Below are positions 17,733 through 26,608 of a stretch of DNA of 64,000 bases, in pieces. The translations under genes and the position numbers were made by a program. The notes below the pieces were generated by a model that was not told where the DNA came from, did not search any database, and was given only the letters and a program-made list of their open reading frames with translations. The stretch's first letter is position 1. Every line of letters begins with the position of its first letter. Where the stretch lies: assembly GCF_009696325.1 (NCBI RefSeq), contig NZ_VUME01000001.1, forward strand, positions 1 to 64,000, given 5' to 3'. The stretch comes from Collinsella sp. WCA1-178-WT-3 (M1) (GTDB lineage Bacteria; Actinomycetota; Coriobacteriia; Coriobacteriales; Coriobacteriaceae).

Positions 17733-17864
17733 GGTCCGGGACTGCGGGCGAGGCATAAGGTTGCCTGCTCGGGCAGTCCTGCGCAAGACGAAGGCCACAT
17801 TAAGTGGCCTTCTTTGCGTGCGGAACTCGCGACCAACCTTATGCCTCGCCCGCAGTCCCGGACC
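17733..17864. repeat. Perfect 31-bp inverted repeat around an internal terminator
   Basis: Arms 17733-17763 and 17834-17864 are exact reverse complements (outermost bases GGTCCGGGACTGCGG and CCGCAGTCCCGGACC). The 70-base loop holds a second hairpin, GAAGGCCACattaaGTGGCCTTC at about 17790-17812 followed by TTT, which can terminate the cysteine-peptidase gene. Confidence 0.85.
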
Positions 17865-17907
17865 TTCCGGGTTCAAGGCGCGACACACCGGACTGGTTGT
17901 CTGAATT

Positions 17908-17945
17908 AAAGAAAGTGAAGGCCCCTTTTGGGGCCTTCTTTTTAT
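17908..17945. terminator. Bidirectional terminator next to murB
   Basis: AAGGCCCC and GGGGCCTT arms with TTCTTTTTAT on the plus side and TTTCTTT on the minus side. It overlaps the murB stop region. Confidence 0.75.
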
Positions 17946-18904
17946 AAAAATTCGCCTACTCGGTGGACTTCGGGTTCTAGGTCTACGCCGAATTGGTCTT
18001 TGACGGTTGCTTGGATGTGGCGGATGAGTTCGTCGACGTCGGCGGCGGTGGCGTGGTCGGCGTTGACGATGAAGCCGCAGTGTTTTTCGCTCACCTGGGC
18101 GCCGCCGACGGCATGGCCGCGCAGGCCGGCATCCATGATGAGCTTGCCGGCAAAGTGGCCCTCGGGGCGCTTGAAAGTGGAGCCGGCACTCGGCATGTCG
18201 AGCGGCTGCTTGTCCTCGCGGCGTTGGCGGTAGTCGTCCATGTCGGCCTTGATCATCGCGGCGTTGCCCGGGGCGAGATTGAAGGTGGCCGAAAGCACGA
18301 TGAAGCCGTCGTCGGCGATGCGGCTCTTGCGATAGCCCAGATTGAGCTCGTCGACATCGAACTCGATGATGCTGCCGCTACCGCGGGTGCCGTCGTCGAG
18401 CATGCGGGCGGGCTTGTAGACGCGTACAGACTCCAGCACGTCGGCCATGCAGGCACCGTAGGCGCCGGCGTTCATGTAGCAGGCGCCGCCGACCGATCCG
18501 GGGATGCCCGAGATGGGCTCCATGCCGGTGAGACCGGCCTCGGCTGCCGCGGCCGCAACATCCGAAAGCAGCGCACCGGCTGCTGCCGTAACGTGCGTGC
18601 CGTCGACGGTAATGGCGGAGAGGCCCTCGCCTAGCGCTACGACGACGCCGCGTATGCCCTTGTCGCCGACGAGTAGGTCGGAGCCGTTGCCCACGATGGT
18701 GAGTGGCAGATCGCAGCGATAGCAGGTATCGAGCGTGGCGACGAGGCCCTGCTCGGTGTCGGGCGTGACAAAGACGTCGGCCGGGCCGCCAATCTTAAAC
18801 GTGGTGTGCTCGCGCATGGGCTCGCTCATCAACACGTTGTCCTCGCCGGCAACGCCAGCGAGCGCGCACAGCAGGTCCTCGTTAAAAAAGTCGTTCTCGT
18901 GCAT
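17942..18904 (-). CDS. murB: UDP-N-acetylenolpyruvoylglucosamine reductase
   Basis: A 320-residue FAD enzyme that makes UDP-N-acetylmuramate for peptidoglycan. The FAD domain is recognisable from FKIGGPADVF, VGNGSDLLVGDKG and YMNAGAYGACMADV. The catalytic serine is expected in PSAGSTFKRPEGHFAGKLI, and a C-terminal Glu lies in the DLEPEVHRVG region. The start MHENDFF at 18904 is preferred because AAAAGGCGG lies eight bases before it; an in-frame ATG at 18949 is possible. Confidence 0.94.
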   Translation of the reverse strand: MHENDFFNEDLLCALAGVAGEDNVLMSEPMREHTTFKIGGPADVFVTPDTEQGLVATLDTCYRCDLPLTIVGNGSDLLVGDKGIRGVVVALGEGLSAITVDGTHVTAAAGALLSDVAAAAAEAGLTGMEPISGIPGSVGGACYMNAGAYGACMADVLESVRVYKPARMLDDGTRGSGSIIEFDVDELNLGYRKSRIADDGFIVLSATFNLAPGNAAMIKADMDDYRQRREDKQPLDMPSAGSTFKRPEGHFAGKLIMDAGLRGHAVGGAQVSEKHCGFIVNADHATAADVDELIRHIQATVKDQFGVDLEPEVHRVGEFL

Positions 18905-19087
18905 CCGAATATCCGCCTTTTGGTGGTCGTTGTCATCAATCGATTGCAATATACCCCACCTGGACGTATTTGGTGCGCTGGCGGCGATAAAACAGCCGTC
19001 TACCGGATTGGTAAAGTGTTTATCATCAAGGTAGAGGGGCAGTCGCTATACTTTCAAGAGATTGCGCGTAAACCCGGAAGGAGCGAG

Positions 19088-20116
19088 ATGGCCAACAAAG
19101 TCACCCTCAAGCAGATCGCCCAGGAGGTGGGGCTTTCCCCCTCGTCGGTCTCGCTTGTTCTCAACAATCGGCCTTGTCGCATCTCGGAAGAAAACCGCAA
19201 GCTCATCAAGGAGGTCGCGGCGCGCAACCACTATGTTCCCAACCAGATTGCGCGCAGCCTGGTCATGCGCGAGTCACGCACCCTGGGTCTTATCGTCCCC
19301 AACATCGAGAGCCGATTTTTTGCCTCACTTGCCGGTAGCTTGGAAAAGCGCTGCCGCGAGGACGGCTATGCGCTCTTTATTACCAGCTCGGGCGGAAGCG
19401 CCGACGACGACCTGGAACTGCTGCGCCAGCTGGTGACGCGCGGCGTCGATGGTGTCTTCCTGGTGGTAGGCGACGAGTTCTCGGACGACCGTGCCCTGCG
19501 CGAAGAGGTCAGCCATCTACCCATCCCTGCCGTGATGGTCGACCGCGCCATTGAGGGGCTCGAGTGCGACAAGGTGATGTTCGACCACGAGATGGGTGGC
19601 TATATGGCTACCCGCTATCTGATCGAGCAGGGCCACCGTCGCATTGCCTGCTTGGTTAATGCGCGTCGTTCCAATACGGGTCGCAAGCGACTTGCCGGCT
19701 ATGAGCGCGCGCTGCGCGAGGTTGGCCTGCCTATCGACGCGCGTTTGGAGTTTGAGAGCGAGTACTACATTCCGAGCGCCTACGAGGCCTCGGAGGCGGT
19801 GCTCGCAACCGACGCCACTGCCGTATTCGCAAGCTCGGACAACATTGCCCTCGGTTTGCTCAAGCGTTTGCACGAGATGGGGAAGAGCATCCCGGGCGAT
19901 ATTTCGGTGGTGAGCTATGATAACTCGGCGGCCGACGTTCTCTTTGAGCCGGCGCTGACCGCCATTGAGCAGGATCCTGGTGTCCTCGCGGAACATGCTT
20001 TTGGCTGCATGTCCAAGCGTCTTGCCGGTAGGGGCGGTAGGCGTGCCGAAGAGGTCGTCCTGGAGCCGGCGCTTATCGTTAAGGGCAGCGTGCTCGAGCT
20101 TACTAAACATAACTAA
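19088..20116 (+). CDS. LacI-family transcriptional regulator
   Basis: A 342-residue regulator. Residues 1-55 carry the LacI helix-turn-helix and hinge (VTLKQIAQEVGLSPSSVSLVLNN, read as TLKQIAQEVGLSPSSVSLVL), and about 60-335 form a periplasmic-binding-like sensor. GGAAGGAG lies just before the ATG. It is directly upstream of phosphoketolase, and the gap holds two perfect AAAACGTTTT palindromes 21 bases apart, typical LacI-family operators with a central CG. Another related site (AAACACGTTTA) overlaps the end of its own gene. It therefore probably controls phosphoketolase; the effector is unknown. Confidence 0.92.
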   Translation: MANKVTLKQIAQEVGLSPSSVSLVLNNRPCRISEENRKLIKEVAARNHYVPNQIARSLVMRESRTLGLIVPNIESRFFASLAGSLEKRCREDGYALFITSSGGSADDDLELLRQLVTRGVDGVFLVVGDEFSDDRALREEVSHLPIPAVMVDRAIEGLECDKVMFDHEMGGYMATRYLIEQGHRRIACLVNARRSNTGRKRLAGYERALREVGLPIDARLEFESEYYIPSAYEASEAVLATDATAVFASSDNIALGLLKRLHEMGKSIPGDISVVSYDNSAADVLFEPALTAIEQDPGVLAEHAFGCMSKRLAGRGGRRAEEVVLEPALIVKGSVLELTKHN

Positions 20117-20150
20117 ACACGTTTATCAATTTGCAGAGACCGAATGTGGA

Positions 20151-20178
20151 GCACCTGTGGCAGACAATGCCGCAGGTG
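20151..20178 (+). terminator. Hairpin after the LacI gene
   Basis: Arms CACCTGTGGCA and TGCCGCAGGTG with a short loop and no T tract. It may be a weak terminator or an mRNA-stabilising hairpin. Confidence 0.45.
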
Positions 20179-20219
20179 AATGTCGCGTTTTGTTGATCGA
20201 TGTGATTGATAAGGGTGAT

Positions 20220-20262
20220 AAAACGTTTTTTCACCATGATAAAACGTTTTAGCAAATATACT
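20220..20262 (+). promoter_or_regulatory. Phosphoketolase promoter with twin LacI-type operators
   Basis: AAAACGTTTT occurs at 20220-20229 and 20241-20250, with centres 21 bases (two helical turns) apart. TATACT at 20257-20262 is a good -10 box directly behind the second site. Binding there would block RNA polymerase. Confidence 0.65.
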
Positions 20263-20320
20263 AGTCCCAACGAATGGTTGCCGTATTGGAGGGCGACCGC
20301 ACAGCGGAGGGACATAAACA

Positions 20321-22849
20321 ATGGCTAAAACACTGGGGACGCCGTGGAAAAAGCTGGGCCACGAGGTGCCGGCTTCCGAGCTCGAGGGCGTCGACCTGTA
20401 TTGGCGTGCATCGAATTATCTGTCCGTCGGTCAGATCTACCTTCGCTCTAACCCGCTCATGCGCCCCGACTTTGTCGATGAGAAAACCGGCGAGGTGCGT
20501 GACTTTGGTCGCCCGGACGTTAAGCACCGCCTGGTCGGTCACTGGGGCACCACGCCCGGCATCAACTTCCTGTTCGGTCATGTCAACCGCCTCATCGCCG
20601 ATCACAACCAGAACGCGATCTTCTTGATGGGCCCGGGCCACGGTGGCCCCGCTGGCACCGCCCAGTCGTTGCTCGATGGTACCTATCGCGAGATTCGCCC
20701 CGACATTACCAATGACGAGGCCGGCCTGCAGAAGTTCTTCCGCCAGTTTTCCTACCCCGGCGGTATTCCGAGCCATTTTGCGCCTGAGACGCCTGGCTCC
20801 ATCCACGAGGGCGGCGAGCTCGGCTACACGCTCAGCCACGCCTACGGTGCCGTCATGGATAACCCGAGCCTGCTGGCCGTGGCTGTGGTGGGCGACGGCG
20901 AGTCCGAGATCGGTCCGCTCGCGACCTCTTGGCAGTCTAACAAGCTCGTGAACCCGGCAACCGATGGTATCGTCCTGCCGATCCTGCACCTCAACGGCTA
21001 CAAGATCGCCAACCCCACCATTCTTGCCCGCGTGTCCGACGAGGAGCTCACCAAGTTCTTTGAGGGCATGGGCTATAAGCCGCATTTCTTTGTCGCCGGC
21101 TTTGACGACGAGAGCCATGCGAGCATTCATGCGCGTTTCGCCGCCCTGTTCGAGCAGGTCTTCGATGAGATCTGCGATATCAAGGCCACCGCTATGGCTC
21201 AGGCCACTGCGGGCGAGACCGTGGTCCGTCCGGCCTATCCCATGATCGTGTTCCGTACGCCCAAGGGTTGGACCTGCCCCAAGCAGATTGATGGCAAGAA
21301 GACCGAGGACTCCTGGCGCGCCCATCAGGTGCCGCTGGCGAGTGCCAAGGACACCCACGAGCACTTCCGCGTGCTGCGCGAGTGGCTGCGCTCCTACAAG
21401 CCCGAGGAGCTCTTTACGCCCGAGGGCCAGGTGCGCCCCGAGGTGACGGCCTTTATGCCGACCGGCGAGCTGCGTATCGGCGCCAATCCCAACGCGAACG
21501 GCGGCAAGGTACGCCGCGAGCTCGAGCTTCCCGATATTCACGCTCACGAGATCCCCGTTGCAAGTAAGGGCCACGGCTGGGGCTCCACCGAGGCCGCCCG
21601 CGTCTTTGGTGAGTACACTGCCGATGTTCTGGCCAAGAACATGGATGATTTCCGCATCTTCGGTCCCGACGAGACCGCGTCCAACCGCCTGCAGGCTGCC
21701 TATAAGGTGACCAAGAAGCAGTGGGATGCCGGTTTCTACGAGGACGACGCCAACGACGAGCTGCTGGCCGGTTCCGGTAAGGTTGTCGAGCAGCTGTCCG
21801 AGCACCAGTGCGAGGGCTTCCTCGAGGCCTACGTGCTCACCGGCCGCTCCGGTGTGTGGAGCTCCTACGAGAGCTTTGTCCACGTGGTCGATTCCATGGT
21901 CAACCAGCACTGCAAATGGCTCGAAGCAACCAAGCGCGAGATTCCGTGGCGCGCTCCTATCAGCGGCCTCAACATTTTGCTGTCGAGCCATGTCTGGCGC
22001 CAGGACCACAACGGCTTTTCGCACCAGGACCCCGGCTTTATCGACCTGCTGCTCAACAAGGCCAACGACACGCATGTCGTGAATGCTTATTATCCGGCCG
22101 ATGCCAATATGGCCCTTGCTGTGGCCGAGCGCGTCTACCAGTCCACCGACTGCGTCAATGCCATCTTCTGTGGCAAGCAGCCCGCCCCCACCTTCCAGAC
22201 GGTCGATGAGGCCAAGTCTGAGCTCGCCGAGGGCGTAGCGACCTGGGAGTGGGCATCGACTGCCGACTCGCTCGCCGAGGCCGACGTCGTGGTCGCTACT
22301 TGCGGTGACGTGCCGACGCTCGAGGCACTGGCCGCAACCGATATGCTGCGCGGGCTGGGCATCAAGGTCTGGTTTGTCAACGTGGTCGATCTGCTCAAGA
22401 TCCAGAACGTCTGCGAGAACGACCAAGCCATCAGCGATGAGCGCTGGGCTGAGCTGTTTGGCCGCGGCGAGAAGCCCGTGCTCTTCGCATTCCACGCTTA
22501 TGCCGGCACGATTCGCCGCCTGATCTGGAACCGCCCCGGCCACGATGCCTTCCGCGTCCACGGCTACGAGGAGAAGGGCTCCACGACCACGCCGTTTGAC
22601 ATGCTGCGCCTGAACAACATGGACCGCTGGGCCCTGGCCGCCGACGTGCTGCGCATGGTTGACGCCGATAAGTTTGCCGAGCAGATTGATGAGTGGGAGG
22701 CCTTCCGCACCGAGGCCTTTGAGTTCGCGTGCGACGAGGGCTTCGATCACCCGGCCTTTACCGACTGGGTCTGGCCCGACGCCGCAGCCGCAACCGCTGC
22801 CGACGGCGTACTCTCCGCAACGCAGCTAACTGCTGGCGACAACGAATAG
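20321..22849 (+). CDS. xfp: Xylulose-5-phosphate/fructose-6-phosphate phosphoketolase
   Basis: An 842-residue thiamine-diphosphate enzyme that splits xylulose-5-P or fructose-6-P with phosphate to acetyl-phosphate. Visible family features are [27 protein letters not shown], the ThDP motif [14 protein letters not shown], and [10 protein letters not shown]. Length fits (about 800-840). Acetyl-phosphate feeds acetate and ATP formation, as in the bifid shunt. It lies behind two LacI-type operators and the LacI gene, so its level probably follows sugar supply. Confidence 0.96.
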   Translation: MAKTLGTPWKKLGHEVPASELEGVDLYWRASNYLSVGQIYLRSNPLMRPDFVDEKTGEVRDFGRPDVKHRLVGHWGTTPGINFLFGHVNRLIADHNQNAIFLMGPGHGGPAGTAQSLLDGTYREIRPDITNDEAGLQKFFRQFSYPGGIPSHFAPETPGSIHEGGELGYTLSHAYGAVMDNPSLLAVAVVGDGESEIGPLATSWQSNKLVNPATDGIVLPILHLNGYKIANPTILARVSDEELTKFFEGMGYKPHFFVAGFDDESHASIHARFAALFEQVFDEICDIKATAMAQATAGETVVRPAYPMIVFRTPKGWTCPKQIDGKKTEDSWRAHQVPLASAKDTHEHFRVLREWLRSYKPEELFTPEGQVRPEVTAFMPTGELRIGANPNANGGKVRRELELPDIHAHEIPVASKGHGWGSTEAARVFGEYTADVLAKNMDDFRIFGPDETASNRLQAAYKVTKKQWDAGFYEDDANDELLAGSGKVVEQLSEHQCEGFLEAYVLTGRSGVWSSYESFVHVVDSMVNQHCKWLEATKREIPWRAPISGLNILLSSHVWRQDHNGFSHQDPGFIDLLLNKANDTHVVNAYYPADANMALAVAERVYQSTDCVNAIFCGKQPAPTFQTVDEAKSELAEGVATWEWASTADSLAEADVVVATCGDVPTLEALAATDMLRGLGIKVWFVNVVDLLKIQNVCENDQAISDERWAELFGRGEKPVLFAFHAYAGTIRRLIWNRPGHDAFRVHGYEEKGSTTTPFDMLRLNNMDRWALAADVLRMVDADKFAEQIDEWEAFRTEAFEFACDEGFDHPAFTDWVWPDAAAATAADGVLSATQLTAGDNE

Positions 22850-22878
22850 CATCCGGGACGGTCTCGCGCTGGGGCCTG

Positions 22879-23116
22879 CTCCGGGCGGGTTGCCTTGCTC
22901 CGGGAAGTGGGCTTCGCGAACTTCTCAGAGGAAGGCACCCGCCCGGAGGCGGCCCTCTCGACCGTTTCGATCTGCGGGGGCTGATTCTTTTTTATGTAAT
23001 GGGGACCTTGCTTACGCTGCCTTAGAAGCCGTGCATCTAACTATGGTTAGCCAAAATTACATTGCCGGGGCCGGGGAGGCATGCTTTGTTTTGAGAAGTT
23101 CGCGGAGCCCACTTCC
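22879..23116. repeat. Mosaic inverted repeats downstream of phosphoketolase
   Basis: The 407-base gap 22850-23256 has no gene. CTCCGGGCGGGT (22879-22890) pairs with ACCCGCCCGGAG (22937-22948), enclosing the 24-base block 22903-22926. The same block recurs inverted with one mismatch at 23093-23116. The first hairpin precedes a TTCTTTTTTA tract at about 22985 and may serve as the xfp terminator. Confidence 0.6.
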
Positions 23117-23256
23117 AAAACCAAGCACCCCGCCCTCGTCCGTGAACTTTTCCGCTGGGCGAGCCATAGACACCACGCACCGATGCGGTAAAGCGGCGGC
23201 TTGAAATTGGTGCTATATTCAACTTGAGTTGTTTAATACTAGTACGGGAGGCTGAT

Positions 23257-23748
23257 ATGGGGCTGTTCAAGAAGAAAAACCCGCAGGATGCCTTTGATCC
23301 CGATGTGTTTACCATCACGGATACGATTTTGGACCCGCCGCGGTTTACGTTTTTGCCGGCTATCTACCAGGATGCCACGCGTCGCAAGTGGGCCGTGCAT
23401 CAGCGCGGCGGCGAGCCGAAGATTTTTGACTATGCGGACGTGCTGCAGTGCGAGATTGTCGAGACCGGAAATCCCGAGGATGTGCCGGAGCTTAGCAATC
23501 GCGAACTAGCTCAGCAGATTTTGATTAATCCAGCTCAGGCTACCAAAAACAACGCTGCCAAGCGTAATATGTGCCTTGGTATGGGTGTCATCGTTGCCGT
23601 GCAAACCGGCGAGGATGAGATTTCGAAGCTTGAGATTCCGGTGACCGCGGGCGAAGTCAAGCGAGACTCCGGCCTATATCGGTCGTATCGGAACGTTGCG
23701 GAGCAGATCAAAGAAGCCTTCGACGCCATGGGGCGTCCGGAGCAATGA
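23257..23748 (+). CDS. Uncharacterised cytoplasmic protein
   Basis: A 163-residue soluble protein of unknown function, starting MGLFKKKNPQDAF with GGGAGG five bases before the ATG. A beta-rich core (FTFLPAIYQDATRRKWAVHQ, then GGEPKIFDYADVLQCEIVE) resembles the small DUF4428-type or PH-like domains often preceded by a GLFGKK-like N-terminus, but the match is by impression only. No signal or membrane segment. It stands just before the two GntR genes, though a shared function is not evident. Confidence 0.7.
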   Translation: MGLFKKKNPQDAFDPDVFTITDTILDPPRFTFLPAIYQDATRRKWAVHQRGGEPKIFDYADVLQCEIVETGNPEDVPELSNRELAQQILINPAQATKNNAAKRNMCLGMGVIVAVQTGEDEISKLEIPVTAGEVKRDSGLYRSYRNVAEQIKEAFDAMGRPEQ

Positions 23749-23783
23749 TGCCCGCAGCATCAAGCGGTTGAGGAGCCTTGCCC

Positions 23784-24551
23784 ATGTCGAGTGAACCATA
23801 TGCGATTCCGCCCAAAGATCGCGCCTTTGAGGGCATTCTTTGGTATATCAAACATTATGACCTGCAGGGTGGTGACCGGCTGCCCGCCGAGCGTGTGCTC
23901 TGTGAAGAGCTGGGCGTGTCACGCACGGCGTTGCGCGCTGCGATCACGCGTCTGATTTCGTGCGGAACTTTGGAAAGCCGCCGCGGTTCGGGCACCTATG
24001 TGTGTCCTCCCAAACCGCTGAACATCTTTCAGGAAACATGGAACTATACGCAGGCGGTGGAGAGGGTTGGCTCAAAGTCGACCGCGCGCCTGGTTTGGTC
24101 CAAGGTCGTGTACGCCGATATCGATTTGGCCCAAAAAGCCCAGATCGACCTGGGCACGCCGCTCTTCTGCATTCGACGTGTGCGCGTGGTTAATGGTTCC
24201 CCGGCGTCGATTGAGACGGCTCACGTCAACCTGTCTTTGTGCCCCTCGCTTCCCGATCACGATTTTGAGCAGGAAAGCCTCTACGACGTTTTGCTCAAAG
24301 AGGGGAATGTCCATGTGGCGCACGGCAAGGAGTATATTTCCATCAGCCGTCTGAACGCCGACGAGGCCAAGTTGCTGGGTGCCCAGGAGGGCACGCCGGT
24401 GTTTTACAAAGCTTCGCACGAGCGTGACGAGAACGATGGCTTTGTCGAGTATTGCAAATCCGTGATTCTGCCGACCAAGTATCGTTTTGCCGATAACGGC
24501 GAGGCGGACGGCGTTGCGACGAAGGTGGGTGTCGAATGGCTGATGCAGTAG
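23784..24551 (+). CDS. GntR/HutC-family regulator with UTRA domain (first of a pair)
   Basis: A 255-residue protein. The N-terminal winged helix (residues about 10-75) contains LPAERVLCEELGVSRTALR and the wing GSGTYVCPP; the rest is a UTRA ligand domain. GAGGAG lies eight bases before the ATG. It overlaps the next regulator gene by 16 bases, so the two are translationally coupled. Both sit directly upstream of the Amadori-type PTS cluster, whose promoters share a GGTAT(T/C)A motif, so one or both probably regulate it. Confidence 0.88.
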   Translation: MSSEPYAIPPKDRAFEGILWYIKHYDLQGGDRLPAERVLCEELGVSRTALRAAITRLISCGTLESRRGSGTYVCPPKPLNIFQETWNYTQAVERVGSKSTARLVWSKVVYADIDLAQKAQIDLGTPLFCIRRVRVVNGSPASIETAHVNLSLCPSLPDHDFEQESLYDVLLKEGNVHVAHGKEYISISRLNADEAKLLGAQEGTPVFYKASHERDENDGFVEYCKSVILPTKYRFADNGEADGVATKVGVEWLMQ

Positions 24552-25249
24552 AAGACTTGCCGGTTTACAAGCAAATTCGCCGCTGCATTGCGGAGCGAAT
24601 TGAGCGCGGCGACTACCCGACAGGCTCGATGATTCCGTCCGAAAACGAGCTGGCCGAGGAGTTTGGCACGACGCGCCTGACAATCCGAAGCGCCATGGAC
24701 GAGCTGGTCAAAAGTGGCCAGATTCGTCGGGTACAGGGCAAGGGCGCCTTTGTGGGACACAAGTGGTTTGACGAGCACGAACGCAAGGGCGGCTTCCGCC
24801 AGTCGGTTCTGGCGTCGGGTGCGACGCCGTCGGTGCGCATCCTGGCGCGCTCCAAACGCTACGCCGGCCCGTATTACGCCGACCTGTTTGACATCGCCGA
24901 GGACGATCTGCTTTACTCGGTGCGCCGTCTCAACTGCATTGATGGTGAGCCCGTATCGATCGAGATGACGCTGATTCCGTGTCTGCTGTTTCCGGGCATC
25001 GAAGACGTGGACATTTCGGTCTTCAGCCTGTTCGAGACCTATGACATGTTGGGGCGCAAGCCGGACAAGTCGATTGAGAAACTCGATATTGAAGCGCTGG
25101 GCGCACGCGATGCGAGTTTGCTCAATCTTGAGCCGGGCGATCTGGCGCTCGTACTGGAATGCCTGACCTATGACTCGAGTGGGCAGCCGATTGAGCATGC
25201 CAAGTCTTTTAACCGCGGCGATGCCGGCGGATATACCTACAACTATTAG
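24536..25249 (+). CDS. GntR/HutC-family regulator with UTRA domain (second of a pair), FrlR-like
   Basis: A 237-residue regulator, start inside the end of the preceding gene. Winged helix at about residues 8-75 (IPSENELAEEFGTTRLTIRSA and wing QGKGAFVG), UTRA domain at about 95-235. The two neighbours share the fold but are only distantly similar. By analogy with FrlR and other UTRA proteins in fructosamine operons it would respond to a phosphorylated Amadori compound. That ligand is inferred only from the neighbouring deglycase and PTS genes. Confidence 0.87.
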   Translation: MADAVEDLPVYKQIRRCIAERIERGDYPTGSMIPSENELAEEFGTTRLTIRSAMDELVKSGQIRRVQGKGAFVGHKWFDEHERKGGFRQSVLASGATPSVRILARSKRYAGPYYADLFDIAEDDLLYSVRRLNCIDGEPVSIEMTLIPCLLFPGIEDVDISVFSLFETYDMLGRKPDKSIEKLDIEALGARDASLLNLEPGDLALVLECLTYDSSGQPIEHAKSFNRGDAGGYTYNY

Positions 25250-25255
25250 CGTTTA

Positions 25256-25291
25256 GAGCATCCTCGTACACGGCGGGGTGCTCATTTTTTT
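25256..25291 (+). terminator. Terminator of the GntR pair
   Basis: GAGCATCC pairs with GGGTGCTC around a short loop, followed by ATTTTTTT. It isolates the regulator pair from the deglycase operon. Confidence 0.75.
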
Positions 25292-25365
25292 ACGGACATG
25301 TGTCGCATGACCGATGAGCGGCAAAAACTGACCGTCTACCGAGACGGGAGGACGAAATCAAAAAA

Positions 25366-25410
25366 TCGGTATTAAAAACGGCTAACCTGTAATCGTTCAC
25401 TGGTATTAAG
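25366..25410 (+). promoter_or_regulatory. Promoter P1 with paired GGTATTA motifs (deglycase 1, EIIA, EIIB)
   Basis: GGTATTA occurs at 25368-25374 and 25402-25408, 34 bases apart, flanking a TGTAAT -10-like box at 25388-25393. The same paired arrangement precedes EIIC and the second deglycase. Confidence 0.6.
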
Positions 25411-25525
25411 AACCTTTGAATTGTTGAGCTTGGGGCCAAGATGTCCACAAGGTTAAGCGGCGCGACGGGGCGGCAAGCCCGGCCAGTCCGTGCGACAATT
25501 CGAACTGCTCGTGAAAGGAACGGGA

Positions 25526-26587
25526 ATGAAGGAGACCGAGAAGATCGAGATCATGCACTTCGACCAGGAGGGCTACCTCGAGGACGGCAGGAACGTCTAC
25601 GAGGCCGGCAAGCGGATGACCGCCCTGGCCGACCGCGTGCACGAGGAGGGCTACGACGCCGTCTTCCTGATGGGCGTCGGCGGCACCTGGGACGAGTTCA
25701 TGCAGCTCGAGTACCTCATGAACAAGTTCGGCGACCGCGACCTCGAGGTCTACCTGATCCACGCCGCCGAGTGGAACGTCATGGGCCACAAGCGCATGAC
25801 CGACAAATCCGTCGTGCTGACCGCCTCCGAGTCCGGCACCACCCCCGAGGTGCTCGAGGCCATCGGCAAGATGAAGGAGATGGGCGTGCGCGTCTTCGCC
25901 ATGACCAACCCCGAGGGCAAGATCGGGCAGGCCGTGGGCGCCGAGAACTGCGTCATGATGGCCTCCGACCACGGCGCCGGCGGCTGCGAGAAGGGCTACT
26001 ACCTCGCCGACTGCTTCGGCCTGCGCCTGCTCAACCGCCGCGGCTGCTTCCCCAAGTTCGACCTGTTCATCGAGCAGACGAAGGACGTCTGGAAGGACTT
26101 GCTCGACATCCGCAAGCGCTTCGAGCCGCGCGCCGAGGAGATCGCCAGGAAGTACGCGCTGGCCGACTACACCATGTTCATCGGCTCGGGGGCCCTCTGG
26201 GGCGAGACCATCCTGTACTCCATGTGCCTGCTCGAGGAGATGCAGTGGAAGCGCATCCGCCACATCACCTCGCACGACTTCTTCCACGGCACGCTCGAGC
26301 TGCTCGAGCCCGGCGTCCCGGTGTTCCTGTTCATGGGCGAGGACGAGTGCCGCGCCCTCGACGAGCGCGTCCGCGCCTTCCTCACCAGCGGCGTGACCGG
26401 CGACGAGGACTACGTCATCATCGACACCGCCGAGTACGCGATCCCGGGCCTGGACGACGACTTCCGCGTCATCGTGTCGCCGTGGATCCTGTCCGTGCTG
26501 ACCACCGACCGCCTCTCGCGCAACTACGAGCTGGTCACCAAGCACAACCTCAAGTACCGCCGCTACTACCACCAGTTCGACTACTAA
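25526..26587 (+). CDS. SIS-domain deglycase, FrlB/GfrF-like (copy 1)
   Basis: A 353-residue SIS-fold enzyme predicted to split a 6-phosphorylated Amadori compound into glucose-6-phosphate and an amine. Similarity to FrlB is clearest at HGTLELLEPGVPVFLFMGED and the C-terminal RRYYHQFDY. SIS phosphosugar-binding serines are expected in TASESGTTPEVLEAIGKM. Its nucleotide sequence appears identical to the gene at 30674-31735, with identity ending at the ATG and TAA. In the first ~100 codons all but one end in G or C, unlike the neighbours. It starts an operon with PTS EIIA and EIIB (21-base gap). Exact substrate (fructoselysine, glucoselysine, fructose-asparagine and others) is not resolved. Confidence 0.85.
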   Translation: MKETEKIEIMHFDQEGYLEDGRNVYEAGKRMTALADRVHEEGYDAVFLMGVGGTWDEFMQLEYLMNKFGDRDLEVYLIHAAEWNVMGHKRMTDKSVVLTASESGTTPEVLEAIGKMKEMGVRVFAMTNPEGKIGQAVGAENCVMMASDHGAGGCEKGYYLADCFGLRLLNRRGCFPKFDLFIEQTKDVWKDLLDIRKRFEPRAEEIARKYALADYTMFIGSGALWGETILYSMCLLEEMQWKRIRHITSHDFFHGTLELLEPGVPVFLFMGEDECRALDERVRAFLTSGVTGDEDYVIIDTAEYAIPGLDDDFRVIVSPWILSVLTTDRLSRNYELVTKHNLKYRRYYHQFDY

Positions 26588-26608
26588 TTCTATTTGGGGG
26601 AAACCGCA

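Noticed and set aside
20261-22750. 829-codon open frame on the minus strand opposite phosphoketolase
   Set aside because: It is the antisense shadow of a strongly conserved gene. High G/C at third positions keeps such frames open; it has no ribosome-binding site and no recognisable domain.
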